NCBI GenBank assembly: GCA_019637075.1
Contig: JAHBWI010000002.1
Coordinates: forward strand, 558,001-622,000
Direction: 5' to 3'
DNA: 64,000 nucleotides
DNA from: Nitrospiraceae bacterium
GTDB taxonomy: Bacteria; Nitrospirota; Nitrospiria; Nitrospirales; Nitrospiraceae
Under the pieces are notes generated by a model that did no database searches, was not told where the DNA came from, and worked only from the letters and a program-made list of their open reading frames with translations. Both the position numbers and the translations under genes were made by a program. This document shows positions 1 to 8,357 of this stretch, piece by piece; position 1 is the stretch's first letter; each line of letters starts with the position of its first letter.

Positions 1-1209
1 GAACCTCGGGAAGACTATCGAACCAGCGGCAGTACCATTCGTCAGCACCTCACCGATTCGAAGTGGGTCATCGACAACGATCAATTCAAGGTCAACCAGT
101 TCCTGCACCCCTACGGCGGCAGCGTGTATTACGGCTTGGCCCGATCTTCAGGATTGTCCTTCTGGGAATCCTTTCTCTACAGCACGGCAGGGAGCTTCGC
201 CTGGGAAATCGCAGGGGAACGGACCAACCCTTCGATCAACGACATGATCGCCACCCCGATCGGAGGCAGCCTGCTGGGAGAGGCACTGTTCCGCATGGCC
301 GGCCTGGTTCTCGAAACGGACGACGGTCGTCCCGGCTTCGTTCGCGAAGCGGCCGCGGCCGCAATCTCGCCCCCAACCGGATTCAACCGTTTGGTCTTCG
401 GCCATCGCTTCGATGCGGTGTTTCCCAGCTACCACCCTGCCACGTTCTTCAGGTTGGAAGCCGGCGGCACGCTGACCTCCAGCAGCCACAACGTCTCGTC
501 GAGCGTAACCGAACATGGTGCCGTTGGCGATCTGACGTTGACCTATGGATTGCCCGGCAAATCCGGCTACCACTATTCGCGCCCCTTCGACTATTTCGAT
601 TTCCACGTCACCGCCGTCACGGCGAACACGCTGGAAAGTCTTAACACCCGTGGGCTCCTGCTGGGGACCACCTACGCATCGGGGAATGACACGCGGGGGC
701 TGTGGGGTTTGTTCGGCAGCTACGACTACATCTCGCCGCAAGTATTTCGGGTGTCGAGTACCGCGCTGTCGCTTGGTACCGTCTGGCAAACCTGGCTGTC
801 CGATGACATTGCGCTCCAAGGGACCGCACTGGGCGGCGCAGGGTACGGTGCGGCCGACAGCATTCAGCGCAAAGAGGAGCGGGACTATCACTACGGCATG
901 ACCCCGCAGGCGCTGCTCGCGCTGCGGCTCATCTTCGGCAACCGGGTCATGATCGACTTTACGGGGCGAGAATACTATGTGAGCCGGGTGCTCTCACCGG
1001 AAGGCAACGGCCAGGAAAACATCATGCGGGGCGATGCGGCGTTCACGCTGCGGATCTTCGACCGCCACGGCATCGCCGTCCGGTATGCCGTGGCACAGCG
1101 AAACGCCGGCTATCCGAGCGTCGAATATCGGAATCAGACGGTCAGCACGGTCAGCTTGATGTATGTACTGTTGGGGTCGTCGGGATTCGGCGCGGTGGAG
1201 TGGCGCTGA
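1..1209 (+). CDS. DUF3943-like outer-membrane-associated protein, 5' partial
   Basis: The frame is open from the first base, so the start lies outside the window. The visible part is about 402 residues. The N-terminal part carries the DUF3943-type pattern: W..D.D.F.vN...HP..G..Y...R..G.SFW.S, then a GE-rich segment before a long stretch of alternating hydrophobic residues typical of a beta-barrel (for example FDYFDFHVTAV and LLGTTYASG). It ends in a short strand-like tail. I infer an outer-membrane or periplasmic barrel of unknown role. It is convergent with the aldo-keto reductase on the opposite strand, with a 65-base gap. Confidence 0.75.
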   Translation, partial: EPREDYRTSGSTIRQHLTDSKWVIDNDQFKVNQFLHPYGGSVYYGLARSSGLSFWESFLYSTAGSFAWEIAGERTNPSINDMIATPIGGSLLGEALFRMAGLVLETDDGRPGFVREAAAAAISPPTGFNRLVFGHRFDAVFPSYHPATFFRLEAGGTLTSSSHNVSSSVTEHGAVGDLTLTYGLPGKSGYHYSRPFDYFDFHVTAVTANTLESLNTRGLLLGTTYASGNDTRGLWGLFGSYDYISPQVFRVSSTALSLGTVWQTWLSDDIALQGTALGGAGYGAADSIQRKEERDYHYGMTPQALLALRLIFGNRVMIDFTGREYYVSRVLSPEGNGQENIMRGDAAFTLRIFDRHGIAVRYAVAQRNAGYPSVEYRNQTVSTVSLMYVLLGSSGFGAVEWR

Positions 1210-1274
1210 AACGGCCCACCGTTCCTTGCGTGGAAGCACCCGGCTGGTGATCGAGGTGTTCGCCTCGAGTCTCG

Positions 1275-2330
1275 TTACGACAGGCCGTGCTGCTCGCGCC
1301 CAATGCGGCCGTCGTAGCGGTTGGTGGACTTGAAGAGTTCGAACTGGCCGTCCGACGCATAGTGAGCGACACGGCTCCGCAAGGCATCGCGCTCGGCGGT
1401 CGTCATGGGCGCAAATCGGCGCACGATGTCGAGATTCTGCTTCAGTACGGCCGCAGAATCGATGCCGCTGACGAGCGACGCAATGGGCAGGCTCAGGACA
1501 TAGCGAATCGCCTCTTCGGGAGTCACAACTCCCTGTTTGATCGGCTCGGCGTTCCCGCTCAGGCTCTTCATACCGATCGCAGCAATCCCTCGCTGTTGCA
1601 ATACCGGCACCACTTCCTGTTCGAAGCTTCGGTACGTCCCGTCGAACACGTTCAAGGGCATCTGGCAGGCATCGAACGGGAAGTCGTACGAGAGCATCTT
1701 GAGGTGAATCTTCGGGTGCTTGTGGCCAGTGAATCCGACGAAGCGCACCTTCCCCTGCCGTTTGGCCTCCAGCAGCGCATCGGCCGCGCCGTTCGGCGCG
1801 AAGTGCTGATCCGGATCGTCCTCGTAGACCACTTCGTGGATTTGCCACAGATCGAGGTAGTCGGTTTTCAAGCGGCGGAGCGACTCCTCGAGTTGCTGCA
1901 TGGCGACCTTCTTGTCCCGGCCATGCGTACAGACTTTGGTCATGAGGAACACCTGTTGCCGCTTGCCTTGTAAGCCCTTCCCCATCAGCTCTTCGCTGCG
2001 CCCGCCGTTGTACTCCCAAGCGTTGTCGAGAAACGTCATCCCGGCATCGATCGCTTCGTGAAGGATGCGAATGGCCTCGGCATCATCCTGATTGCGCCCC
2101 CAATGGGCGCCGCCGAAGCACATGGCCGAAACTTGCACGCCTGTCTTTCCCAGCGGGCGCATGGGCACCGCCCCGGCTGCCTGGCTTGAGGCCGTGTCGG
2201 CCAAGGCTTGGGCCCACCGGCCGGGGCCACCGAGCGCCGCCAACGAGCCGGCCACGCCGAGCGTCTTCAAGAGCTGCCGCCGATTCATCCCACCAGACCC
2301 GAGCATCCCTTTGAGCCCCTTGCCCGTCAT
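1275..2330 (-). CDS. Aldo/keto reductase with Tat-type signal
   Basis: 351 residues. An N-terminal twin-arginine motif (MNRRQLLKTLG, residues 15-25) precedes a hydrophobic stretch, so export as a folded protein by the Tat system is likely. The AKR barrel follows, with a readable catalytic tetrad: D102, Y107 (LDNAWEY), K132 (TKVC) and H165 (QIHEV). Family knowledge: NAD(P)H-dependent reduction of carbonyls; the substrate cannot be read here. The ATG at 2330 overlaps the HAD stop as ATGA and has a GAGG site upstream. A second start at residue 15 would still keep the RR motif. Third gene of the osmC-HAD-AKR operon. Confidence 0.85.
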   Translation of the reverse strand: MTGKGLKGMLGSGGMNRRQLLKTLGVAGSLAALGGPGRWAQALADTASSQAAGAVPMRPLGKTGVQVSAMCFGGAHWGRNQDDAEAIRILHEAIDAGMTFLDNAWEYNGGRSEELMGKGLQGKRQQVFLMTKVCTHGRDKKVAMQQLEESLRRLKTDYLDLWQIHEVVYEDDPDQHFAPNGAADALLEAKRQGKVRFVGFTGHKHPKIHLKMLSYDFPFDACQMPLNVFDGTYRSFEQEVVPVLQQRGIAAIGMKSLSGNAEPIKQGVVTPEEAIRYVLSLPIASLVSGIDSAAVLKQNLDIVRRFAPMTTAERDALRSRVAHYASDGQFELFKSTNRYDGRIGREQHGLS

Positions 2331-3034
2331 GGCGCACCTCTTTCTCGTCTCACGCCGACTTCATCGAGATGTTTGAGCAACTCTGCTGGATCCTGATACA
2401 CACGGTAGGCTCCGGCCCGCTCGAGTTCCTCACGGCCGTACCCGCCGGACAGCAGCCCGACCGACAGCGCGAAGGCGCGGCAGGCCGCCAAAAGATCCCA
2501 GACACTGTCTCCCACGATGACACAACGCTCCATCGGCACATTGAGCCGAGCACCGGCGGCCAAAAAGAGATCGGGGTCCGGCTTGGCGAAACGAACATCG
2601 TCCCTGGTCACGACCGGCGTGTTCTCCCGCAGCCGGAGGAGTTGCAGCGCATGACGCGCGTTGGCCAGGCGGCCGCTGGTGGCAATCGCATGCGGAATGT
2701 TTTCGGCAGCCAAGGTGTCCAACAGCTCTTGAGCGCCTGGAAGCACTCGCAGCGAAGACGCCTGTTTGGCAAAAGCCTCGGAGTGGATACGCTGGATTCG
2801 CGCCGCCTGCTCATCCGAAACGGGCCGGCCCGTTTCTCTCAACAGGGCCGCCAGCATGAGCCCCCCGCTCATGCCGATCTGCCGATGGATGCGCCAGACC
2901 GGCAGTTCGATCCCGGCCGCTTGCGTCGCCTCGCGCCAGGCCAGCACATGCTGGTACACGCTGTCGATCAGCGTCCCGTCGAGATCGAACACAAACGCCA
3001 ATCCATCCGAATCTCGTCGATGCGTCGCGGCCAT
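2327..3034 (-). CDS. HAD-superfamily phosphatase, phosphoglycolate-phosphatase/phosphomutase-like
   Basis: 235 residues. Motif I is FVFDLDGTLIDS, with nucleophile D17 and acid D19. The alpha-helical cap follows, then motif II near ATSGR. Motif III/IV is KPDPDLFLAA...CVIVGDSVWDLLAA, with the metal-binding GDS. This places it in HAD subfamily IA (Gph/beta-PGM-like); the substrate is not predictable. It starts one base after the osmC stop and overlaps the aldo-keto reductase start by four bases, so the three genes are probably co-transcribed. Confidence 0.85.
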   Translation of the reverse strand: MAATHRRDSDGLAFVFDLDGTLIDSVYQHVLAWREATQAAGIELPVWRIHRQIGMSGGLMLAALLRETGRPVSDEQAARIQRIHSEAFAKQASSLRVLPGAQELLDTLAAENIPHAIATSGRLANARHALQLLRLRENTPVVTRDDVRFAKPDPDLFLAAGARLNVPMERCVIVGDSVWDLLAACRAFALSVGLLSGGYGREELERAGAYRVYQDPAELLKHLDEVGVRRERGAP

Positions 3035-3035
3035 C

Positions 3036-3461
3036 TTACTGCTCGAGTTTGGCTTCCATCGTGATCGTGGTATTCAGCAGGCGTGAAATCGGACAGCCGG
3101 TCTTTGCGGCCTGCGTGGCCTTCTCCCAGGCAGCCTGGTCCGCTTTGGGGACCCTGCCCTTCACGTCAAGCTTGATCCCGGTCACAGTCCACCCCGGTTC
3201 CTGCTTCTCGAACGTCACGGTCGCAGTCGTGTTAAGCGAATCAGCGGTGAGCCCGGCATTGGCGAGTTGCGCAGACAGCGCCATCGTGAAACAGCCCGCA
3301 TGCGCCGCCGCGATCAATTCTTCCGGATTGGTCCCCTTGCCGTTTTCAAACCTCGTCGAAAACGAATATTGGGTTTGCGACAGGACGCCGCTGTCGGTCG
3401 AGACCGTACCCTTGCCTGTTTTTAGATCTCCCTGCCAATGGGCCGAAGCTTTCCGCTGCAT
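3036..3461 (-). CDS. osmC: OsmC-family peroxiredoxin
   Basis: 141 residues, full length for OsmC. The two redox cysteines of the family are visible: C57 (AHAGCFTMAL) and C123 (TGCPISRLL), as is the NPEELIAAAHA signature. Family role: thiol-based reduction of organic hydroperoxides, usually stress-induced. First gene of a minus-strand operon with the HAD phosphatase and a Tat-exported aldo-keto reductase, which suggests an oxidative or carbonyl stress response. A good ribosome site (AGGAGG) precedes the ATG. Confidence 0.9.
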   Translation of the reverse strand: MQRKASAHWQGDLKTGKGTVSTDSGVLSQTQYSFSTRFENGKGTNPEELIAAAHAGCFTMALSAQLANAGLTADSLNTTATVTFEKQEPGWTVTGIKLDVKGRVPKADQAAWEKATQAAKTGCPISRLLNTTITMEAKLEQ

Positions 3462-3633
3462 GACTGCCTCCTGTTTAGGTGTCGGCGAACCCCGGTCATC
3501 GTGCCGAGCCGAGGATTCGATCCGAAGAGCTAGGAGTATGATGCAGGAACCGGCGGACGAGTTCTAGTGCAAACCCGAGCGACCCTGGAGGCAGGACTTC
3601 TCCGGGCAGCCTCCGCCGTCGCCCGTATCTCGC

Positions 3634-3725
3634 GAAGCGTATCTCGCAGGGTATGGAGTGAAACGAAAGTCGTGAAACGGGAGACTCGAAATGCAAGCGT
3701 GACTTTTTAAGACGAGATACGCTTC
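3634..3725. repeat. Intergenic inverted repeat GAAGCGTATCTCG / CGAGATACGCTTC
   Basis: GAAGCGTATCTCG at 3634-3646 is matched by its exact reverse complement at 3713-3725, 66 bases apart. A second direct copy of CGTATCTCGC sits at 3624-3633. The block lies between osmC and the lipoprotein gene and codes for nothing I recognise. The layout (short GC-rich palindromic arms) resembles a REP/RAYT-associated or small MITE-like repeat. Confidence 0.5.
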
Positions 3726-3744
3726 ACCAAGGACGAAGCCCTTT

Positions 3745-4236
3745 TCAATACCGATACTCCACCTTATCTTGGAATCGCACCGTGCGTTGGGCCGGTTGTT
3801 GAAAGCTGGTCGCCTTATCGGCCGTGCTCTCAAGATGCATCTCGCTGAAGGGGCGACCAAAGTCGTAATCGGTCTTCGTCCGCGAGAGGCTGGTCACCAC
3901 CCCGCGGTGGTCGAAGAAGATGCTGAGGTCATGCCTGGTATCCGGCGTCCCAATGCCGTTGTTCCACAATCCATACAGCAACACATAGTCCAACGGATTG
4001 ACCACCGACGTCGAGTAGTTGTAGGCCCACCACTCACGGCTCGCCCCGCCCATCTCGATGGCCTGCCGGTTTGCAGGATCACCCAGGAGGCTCTCAACCT
4101 GCTGCTTGGTGCTCTCACCCACCTTGATCTGTTCCATGGTCGGCTCGTCGGCGAGTTTCGAAGTGCCGGTCGAAATGCAGCCGGCAAGCGACAGACAGAG
4201 GCCTAGTAGCACCGAGATCGGGATGCGTCGCGTCAT
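3745..4236 (-). CDS. SmpA/OmlA (BamE)-like outer-membrane lipoprotein
   Basis: 163 residues from the ATG at 4236, chosen because GGAGG lies just upstream and the product then opens with a lipoprotein signal peptide ending in LAGC. The mature part starts IKVGESTKQQVESLLGDP, the typical helix-turn pattern of the SmpA/OmlA fold. Family role: the fold is used by BamE and by many uncharacterised lipoproteins, so no precise job is claimed. Divergence from classical BamE in the second half makes a non-BamE function likely. Confidence 0.75.
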   Translation of the reverse strand: MTRRIPISVLLGLCLSLAGCISTGTSKLADEPTMEQIKVGESTKQQVESLLGDPANRQAIEMGGASREWWAYNYSTSVVNPLDYVLLYGLWNNGIGTPDTRHDLSIFFDHRGVVTSLSRTKTDYDFGRPFSEMHLESTADKATSFQQPAQRTVRFQDKVEYRY

Positions 4237-4303
4237 GGCTCCCTCCTGACTGCGCCTATTGCAGCACTGCGGGATTCGGAAGTCAACGCCGGCCTTGGGT
4301 CGC

Positions 4304-5089
4304 CTAGAACCCGACGGACACTCCGAAGGTCCCCAAAAGAGCCGCACGATCGGCAGGCCCAGCGAACTCGGTGCCGAGCCCCGCATCCAACACGATCCGC
4401 GAGGTGAGTTGATGCCGAAGGCCGACCTCGGCGCCGGTGTGGTTACGCTGCCCGCGCAGGTCGGACTCGCGGGAGTACACACTGGCAATGAGCGTATCGC
4501 GAAAACTGGTGGGGTAGCCAAGCGGATAGCTCACCGCCGCGACGGCCCGATAGGCTCCCGGCCGCTCCTGCCCCTGCGGCGATCCCAACACCGTATAGCC
4601 GACGTTCAGGTGAGTGCGCAGACGACCGAACGAGCGTGTCAGGATGCCGGTGACCTGCGTATCGACGCCTTTGGAATTCACGCCCGTGGGAAAGTCCGCC
4701 TCGACCCGCAACGCCAGAGCCGGGATGTTCAGCGTTTCCGTATTGAAGTTGTACAGCACACCCACATGCAGGTCTCCCGACTTGGCCGCCCCGACCAACG
4801 AATGGGGCTCGGTGAACAGATCGCCTTGGATCTCGATCTGAGTATTGTTGAACGCGCCGTAGATGATCTGCGGTTGAAACACCACGCGAGTCCGTCCTTC
4901 GCGACGGTCGTTGAACCGGACACCCCCTTCCATCCCGATCTCGCCCTTTGGAATCGCATACGCGTCTTCCATCCCGATCGGCCGATTGGGGTCGAGGTTG
5001 TCATGATCCAGAGCCGTCACGATACCAGGCCACAAGGTGAGGACGACAACCAGCAACGCGATCAGCCTCTGTCCTCTTGCCTGCTTCAA
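4304..5089 (-). CDS. Putative outer-membrane transporter-like beta-barrel protein
   Basis: 261 residues from a TTG at 5089. This start overlaps the upstream stop as TTGA, has GGGAG eight bases upstream, and gives a clean signal peptide (MKQARGQRLIALLVVVLTLWPGIVTA). The mature protein begins with an RPIGMEDAYAIPKGE motif seen in putative outer-membrane transporters, then shows amphipathic strands to a C-terminal aromatic (GVSVGF), the usual barrel-assembly signal. Last gene of a three-gene operon with a lipoprotein and a DUF4396 membrane protein. Substrate unknown; the His-rich partners hint at a metal. Confidence 0.65.
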   Translation of the reverse strand: MKQARGQRLIALLVVVLTLWPGIVTALDHDNLDPNRPIGMEDAYAIPKGEIGMEGGVRFNDRREGRTRVVFQPQIIYGAFNNTQIEIQGDLFTEPHSLVGAAKSGDLHVGVLYNFNTETLNIPALALRVEADFPTGVNSKGVDTQVTGILTRSFGRLRTHLNVGYTVLGSPQGQERPGAYRAVAAVSYPLGYPTSFRDTLIASVYSRESDLRGQRNHTGAEVGLRHQLTSRIVLDAGLGTEFAGPADRAALLGTFGVSVGF

Positions 5090-6042
5090 TGGTGATGCTC
5101 CCGCTCGAGTGACGTCTTTACGATCATGGGATTGGCCGCATCGGCACTGGCCAGGTAATAGCTGTTTACAATGCGATAGATCTCCGCTCGCTTCTCCTCC
5201 CATGTCCCCAGCGCTTCGCTTGCCAGGATGTCGCTGATGTTGTCATGCAACATGTGGAGGTTATCGAAGATATTGGCGATCTCCTGGTACCGCGCGGCAA
5301 ATGCGGGACTCAATTCCGCCGTCAACGGCATGAACGTCCATTGCACGGGAGGCTGGGCCAAATAGCCGCGGTAGGTCGCGAGGATCGGCCGCACGGCTTG
5401 TTTCTTCTCATCGAGGCTGTGCGCAGCCCGCAGTGGGTCATACACGGCCACCTGCAGATAGTGATAGGACCAGATGGTGGCGTTGAAGAGCGGGAACCTC
5501 GTGCGGAACGTCTTGGAATAGGGGAATTGGTCCAAGCGATGGTGATCCAGACGCTTCGCCGTGATGGCATAGTCGCTCTGTTGGTAGTAGGCCAATACAT
5601 TGTGCAGTGCGCGATCCTTATCCGGCTCGTCCGAGGCCATGATGTCGTAGGTGGCACGGTGCAGCGCATGGGCCTCGTCAAACGTATTCTGCGCGCGCCA
5701 GGCCAACCTCATATACGTCGGGGCGATCGCTTCCTCGTTCGGGTTCAGCTGCGGTTTCGTGGCGATGAAGGCCAGGGTTTCCTTGCGAGCCCGGTCGTCG
5801 ATCGCCGCCACATCCTTTCCGCCGGTGAGCAGCAGGTTCTCATACAGATTGGAGTGGCCGAAATCCACACCGTTGAATTCGCTGTCGAGTTCCGCAAGGT
5901 CCTCGCGCAACGCAAAGTTCCACAGCGCCCGATAGTAAAACCGTTTGTCCCGCGGTTCGAACTGGTTGCAGGCGGCGATTCCGACGGCGATCACGGCTAA
6001 GGCCGCGATCACTGCGTCGCGCATGGATTTCCGAATCCTCAT
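5086..6042 (-). CDS. Hypothetical lipoprotein with His-rich C-terminus
   Basis: 318 residues from the ATG at 6042, preceded by GAGG. The signal peptide ends in IAAC (residues about 21-24), so lipidation is likely. The remainder is helical with many aromatic and charged residues, and it ends in EREHHH. I do not recognise the family. It overlaps the barrel gene downstream by four bases and follows the DUF4396 gene by 115 bases. A longer reading from 6189 is possible but would bury the signal peptide. Confidence 0.6.
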   Translation of the reverse strand: MRIRKSMRDAVIAALAVIAVGIAACNQFEPRDKRFYYRALWNFALREDLAELDSEFNGVDFGHSNLYENLLLTGGKDVAAIDDRARKETLAFIATKPQLNPNEEAIAPTYMRLAWRAQNTFDEAHALHRATYDIMASDEPDKDRALHNVLAYYQQSDYAITAKRLDHHRLDQFPYSKTFRTRFPLFNATIWSYHYLQVAVYDPLRAAHSLDEKKQAVRPILATYRGYLAQPPVQWTFMPLTAELSPAFAARYQEIANIFDNLHMLHDNISDILASEALGTWEEKRAEIYRIVNSYYLASADAANPMIVKTSLEREHHH

Positions 6043-6157
6043 CCTCAATTCCTCTTGTTTGCCTACCTTCTGCCGGGTCGTCGCGAAATCGTCAAGCCGC
6101 GTCGTGAGATGAGCCCGCTCGCCCGGCTGCCGCCGATCGGCAGCCAGGCGCACCGTC

Positions 6158-6769
6158 TCAGTGGCAATGGTGCTCATGTACCAACGCATCCCCCTTTCCC
6201 CGCGCGATCAACCAACGATTGACGGGAAAGGCGGCAGGCCCGGCCAAGACGAGCGACAATACCAGGGTGGCCCACAACAACGGGTCGGAGAGGCCCACGT
6301 CCATGGCGCCGGGGATCACCAGCATGAGCGCATTGTCGACGAATTCCATCGTCGACATCGAGAGCGTATCGGACGCAAAGGCCAGCGCCAAGGCCGTGCT
6401 CCAAGCCATCCCGGCCCGACGCAAGGGATAGAGCGTCATGCCATACCCGAAGAGAAAAGCCAAGGCGACGGCCAGGCCAACGGTCGGCCAATTACTCCAA
6501 CCCAACACAGTCCCGACCGCCATGCCCAACACCTCCCCGATCGTGCAACCGCTCAAGCAATGCAACGTCGCCATTAGCGCCGTTCGATTCAAGAAAATCT
6601 CCTGATGGGTTCCGTGCTGTTTCCCCGATGCAGTCGCCGGCCTGTGTTGGTGGTGCGCGTGACCTACAGCATGGCCGACGGCCTTGTGTCCGGCCGGCTC
6701 TTCGCCGCAGCAAGCCTCGCGTCCCGTAGCAGTGGACGGTGAAGTCGGTCCCATTTCAAGCTCCATCAT
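6158..6769 (-). CDS. DUF4396 integral membrane protein with His-rich ends
   Basis: 203 residues from the ATG at 6769, the first of two consecutive ATGs, with GGAGG at a good distance. A His/Cys-rich N-terminal tail (REACCGEE, AVGHAHHQHR) precedes four predicted membrane helices with the DUF4396 pattern (HCLSGCTIGEVLGM, FASDTLSMSTMEFVDN, WATLVLSLVLAGPAAFPVNRW). It ends in VHEHHCH. DUF4396 has no established function; the metal-ligand residues suggest a transport or metal-handling role. First gene of the operon with the lipoprotein and barrel genes. Confidence 0.75.
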   Translation of the reverse strand: MMELEMGPTSPSTATGREACCGEEPAGHKAVGHAVGHAHHQHRPATASGKQHGTHQEIFLNRTALMATLHCLSGCTIGEVLGMAVGTVLGWSNWPTVGLAVALAFLFGYGMTLYPLRRAGMAWSTALALAFASDTLSMSTMEFVDNALMLVIPGAMDVGLSDPLLWATLVLSLVLAGPAAFPVNRWLIARGKGDALVHEHHCH

Positions 6770-7116
6770 GTGAAACCTCCTGGGTGATAAGATGAGTGGT
6801 CTGTTCATCCCTACAGACGGAGCAGGGGTCCGATCATTACAGTCGGGGTACCGAGGGCGATGAGCGGTCGGGAGGGGTCTCGCAGCATCCGAATCGGGAC
6901 AGGATCGTCCGGCACTGTGGGACTTGAGCGCGTTCTGTGAGGTTTATGTGACGGTCAATAATTGCCTACTTGGGCCGGATCGATCATTCGACCGTCCAAG
7001 ACCGTTGGATTGATCAAGAGTTGGGCTCATCGGACGGGTGAATGGGAAAGGAAACGTCTCTGGGAACAGCACTTGCTTTCTTTCATGGGTAAAACGGAAG
7101 AGAAGGAGGCCTCGCC
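6770..7116. other. Intergenic region between divergent genes
   Basis: About 350 bases between the minus-strand DUF4396 operon and the small plus-strand gene at 7117. It must hold both promoters. I see no convincing paired -35/-10 boxes, no tRNA-like fold and no coding frame with a ribosome site. Confidence 0.4.
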
Positions 7117-7287
7117 ATGCATGACCCCGAAATCTGGACCAGTTGGTATGTCTGGTTGTTAGCGATCCCTGCCGTCGTCATCGGGACGATGATCGGCGAT
7201 TGGATCGAACATCGCCGTACGGTGCGGGTTCGTCACAGCACCAGAACCCGTCGCGACATCACCCCCGCTCGTCGTCCTCGGTTGTAG
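7117..7287 (+). CDS. Small single-pass membrane protein, 56 residues
   Basis: The ATG at 7117 is preceded by AAGGAGG at ideal spacing, and the frame runs to TAG at 7285-7287. The product opens MHDPEIWTSWYVWLLAIPAV, has one membrane helix (about residues 10-28), then an Arg-rich cytoplasmic tail. No family recognised. It is convergent with the sigma factor gene on the other strand. Confidence 0.55.
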   Translation: MHDPEIWTSWYVWLLAIPAVVIGTMIGDWIEHRRTVRVRHSTRTRRDITPARRPRL

Positions 7288-7402
7288 CCGGCGGTCGATC
7301 GCATCCGGCGTCGCCTCAGCCCCGACTGCTCGGCAGCTTACGCCAGCCCGTGACCGTGACGCTCCTGCGGGCAGCACGTCATGGACCTTACACGCAGGTA
7401 CA

Positions 7403-7957
7403 TTACACACAGCCATACTTCGTGCAAAAACCGCAGGCCTGTTCGAGCCGCTCGCGCAATGCCTGACGAGCCCGATGGAGCCTCACGGTCAAGTTGTTGG
7501 CGGTGACGCCCAGCGCCTTGGCCACGGCCGCCGGTGATTCTCCCTCCAAGTCGATCCGCCGAATGAGGTCGGCATAGGCCGGCCGCAACTCCGGAAACAA
7601 CGTCCCCAGACAGGCACAGACCGTCGGTCTCGCAGCATCGAGCGACGGGACTTTATCATCCTCCGCACGCTCCAACTCCTGCTGCCACCCCTCCTCTTTT
7701 CTCTGCTCCGCGGCACGAGACCTGTAGTAATCCACCGTGTCGTTCCGCAGGATGCGATAGAAACAACCGACGACGTTGTCGGCCTGTTTCAACGCATGGT
7801 GGCGCTCGATCGCCTTCATCAGACTCTGCTGCAGCAGGTCCTCCACGACATGGTCGTCGCTCACCCGCTTGCGGAGGAAGGCTCGGAACGCAGATGCTTC
7901 CCCCATCAACCGTTGACTGATATCGTGAAGAACCGCCGATTCAGGCTCATTGCTCAT
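7403..7957 (-). CDS. ECF-type RNA polymerase sigma factor with shortened Cys-rich tail
   Basis: 184 residues from the ATG at 7957 (GGAG upstream). Sigma-70 region 2 is seen around VEDLLQQSLMKAIERH...FYRILRNDTVDYYR, and region 4 around DLEGESPAAVAKALGVTANNLTVRLHRAR. The protein ends ACGFCTKYGCV then TAA. Reading through gives CTCV before a second TAA (7388-7390), which would complete a CxxC...GCxxCxC tail of the type I recall for some ECF-like factors. The target regulon is unknown. It is divergent from a BON-domain lipoprotein 55 bases away, which may be a target. Confidence 0.8.
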   Translation of the reverse strand: MSNEPESAVLHDISQRLMGEASAFRAFLRKRVSDDHVVEDLLQQSLMKAIERHHALKQADNVVGCFYRILRNDTVDYYRSRAAEQRKEEGWQQELERAEDDKVPSLDAARPTVCACLGTLFPELRPAYADLIRRIDLEGESPAAVAKALGVTANNLTVRLHRARQALRERLEQACGFCTKYGCV

Positions 7958-8012
7958 AGAAAACTCCGGTTTCGATGTGTCAAGATCAGACGCGCCCCCG
8001 CAAAGGAGTTCC

Positions 8013-8342
8013 GTGCCGACTCGATCGATCAACCTGCTCTGTCTGTTCCTCCTGCTCACGCTCTTGCAGAGTTGCGGTCTTCGTTCCGTTCAGACGGGGT
8101 CCGATCTCCGCAACGACAGCACGATCTCCACCGACGTGGAGGCGAAGCTGAAGGCCGACCGCCTGGAGGATCTCTCGGAAATCCTGGTCTCCACGGAGGC
8201 CGGCACCGTGACTCTGGTCGGTTCCGTCCAAACTCCTCAGCAGAAAGCGAGGGCGGCCGAACTGGCGCGCCAGGTCAAGGGCGTCAAACGCGTCAAAAAT
8301 GACGTCGAGATCCGCGGCCACTTCATCGAAGACTCCCGCTGA
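8013..8342 (+). CDS. BON-domain lipoprotein
   Basis: 109 residues from a GTG at 8013, selected because AAGGAG lies four bases upstream and the product begins with a lipoprotein signal peptide whose Cys is C21 (LLTLLQSCG). One BON domain follows (DVEAKLKADRLEDLSEILVSTEAGTVTLVGSV...VKGVKRVKNDVEI), as in OsmY-type periplasmic or outer-membrane stress proteins that bind lipid surfaces. It is divergent from the sigma factor gene, so co-regulation is plausible. Confidence 0.8.
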   Translation: MPTRSINLLCLFLLLTLLQSCGLRSVQTGSDLRNDSTISTDVEAKLKADRLEDLSEILVSTEAGTVTLVGSVQTPQQKARAAELARQVKGVKRVKNDVEIRGHFIEDSR

Positions 8343-8357
8343 ATAGGCTCGGCTCCG

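Noticed and set aside
148-891. 247-codon minus-strand frame under the DUF3943 gene
   Set aside because: Antisense open frame caused by high GC; no ribosome site, no family pattern.
4259-5095. 278-codon plus-strand frame
   Set aside because: Antisense of the barrel gene, composition Arg/Gln/His-rich, no motif.
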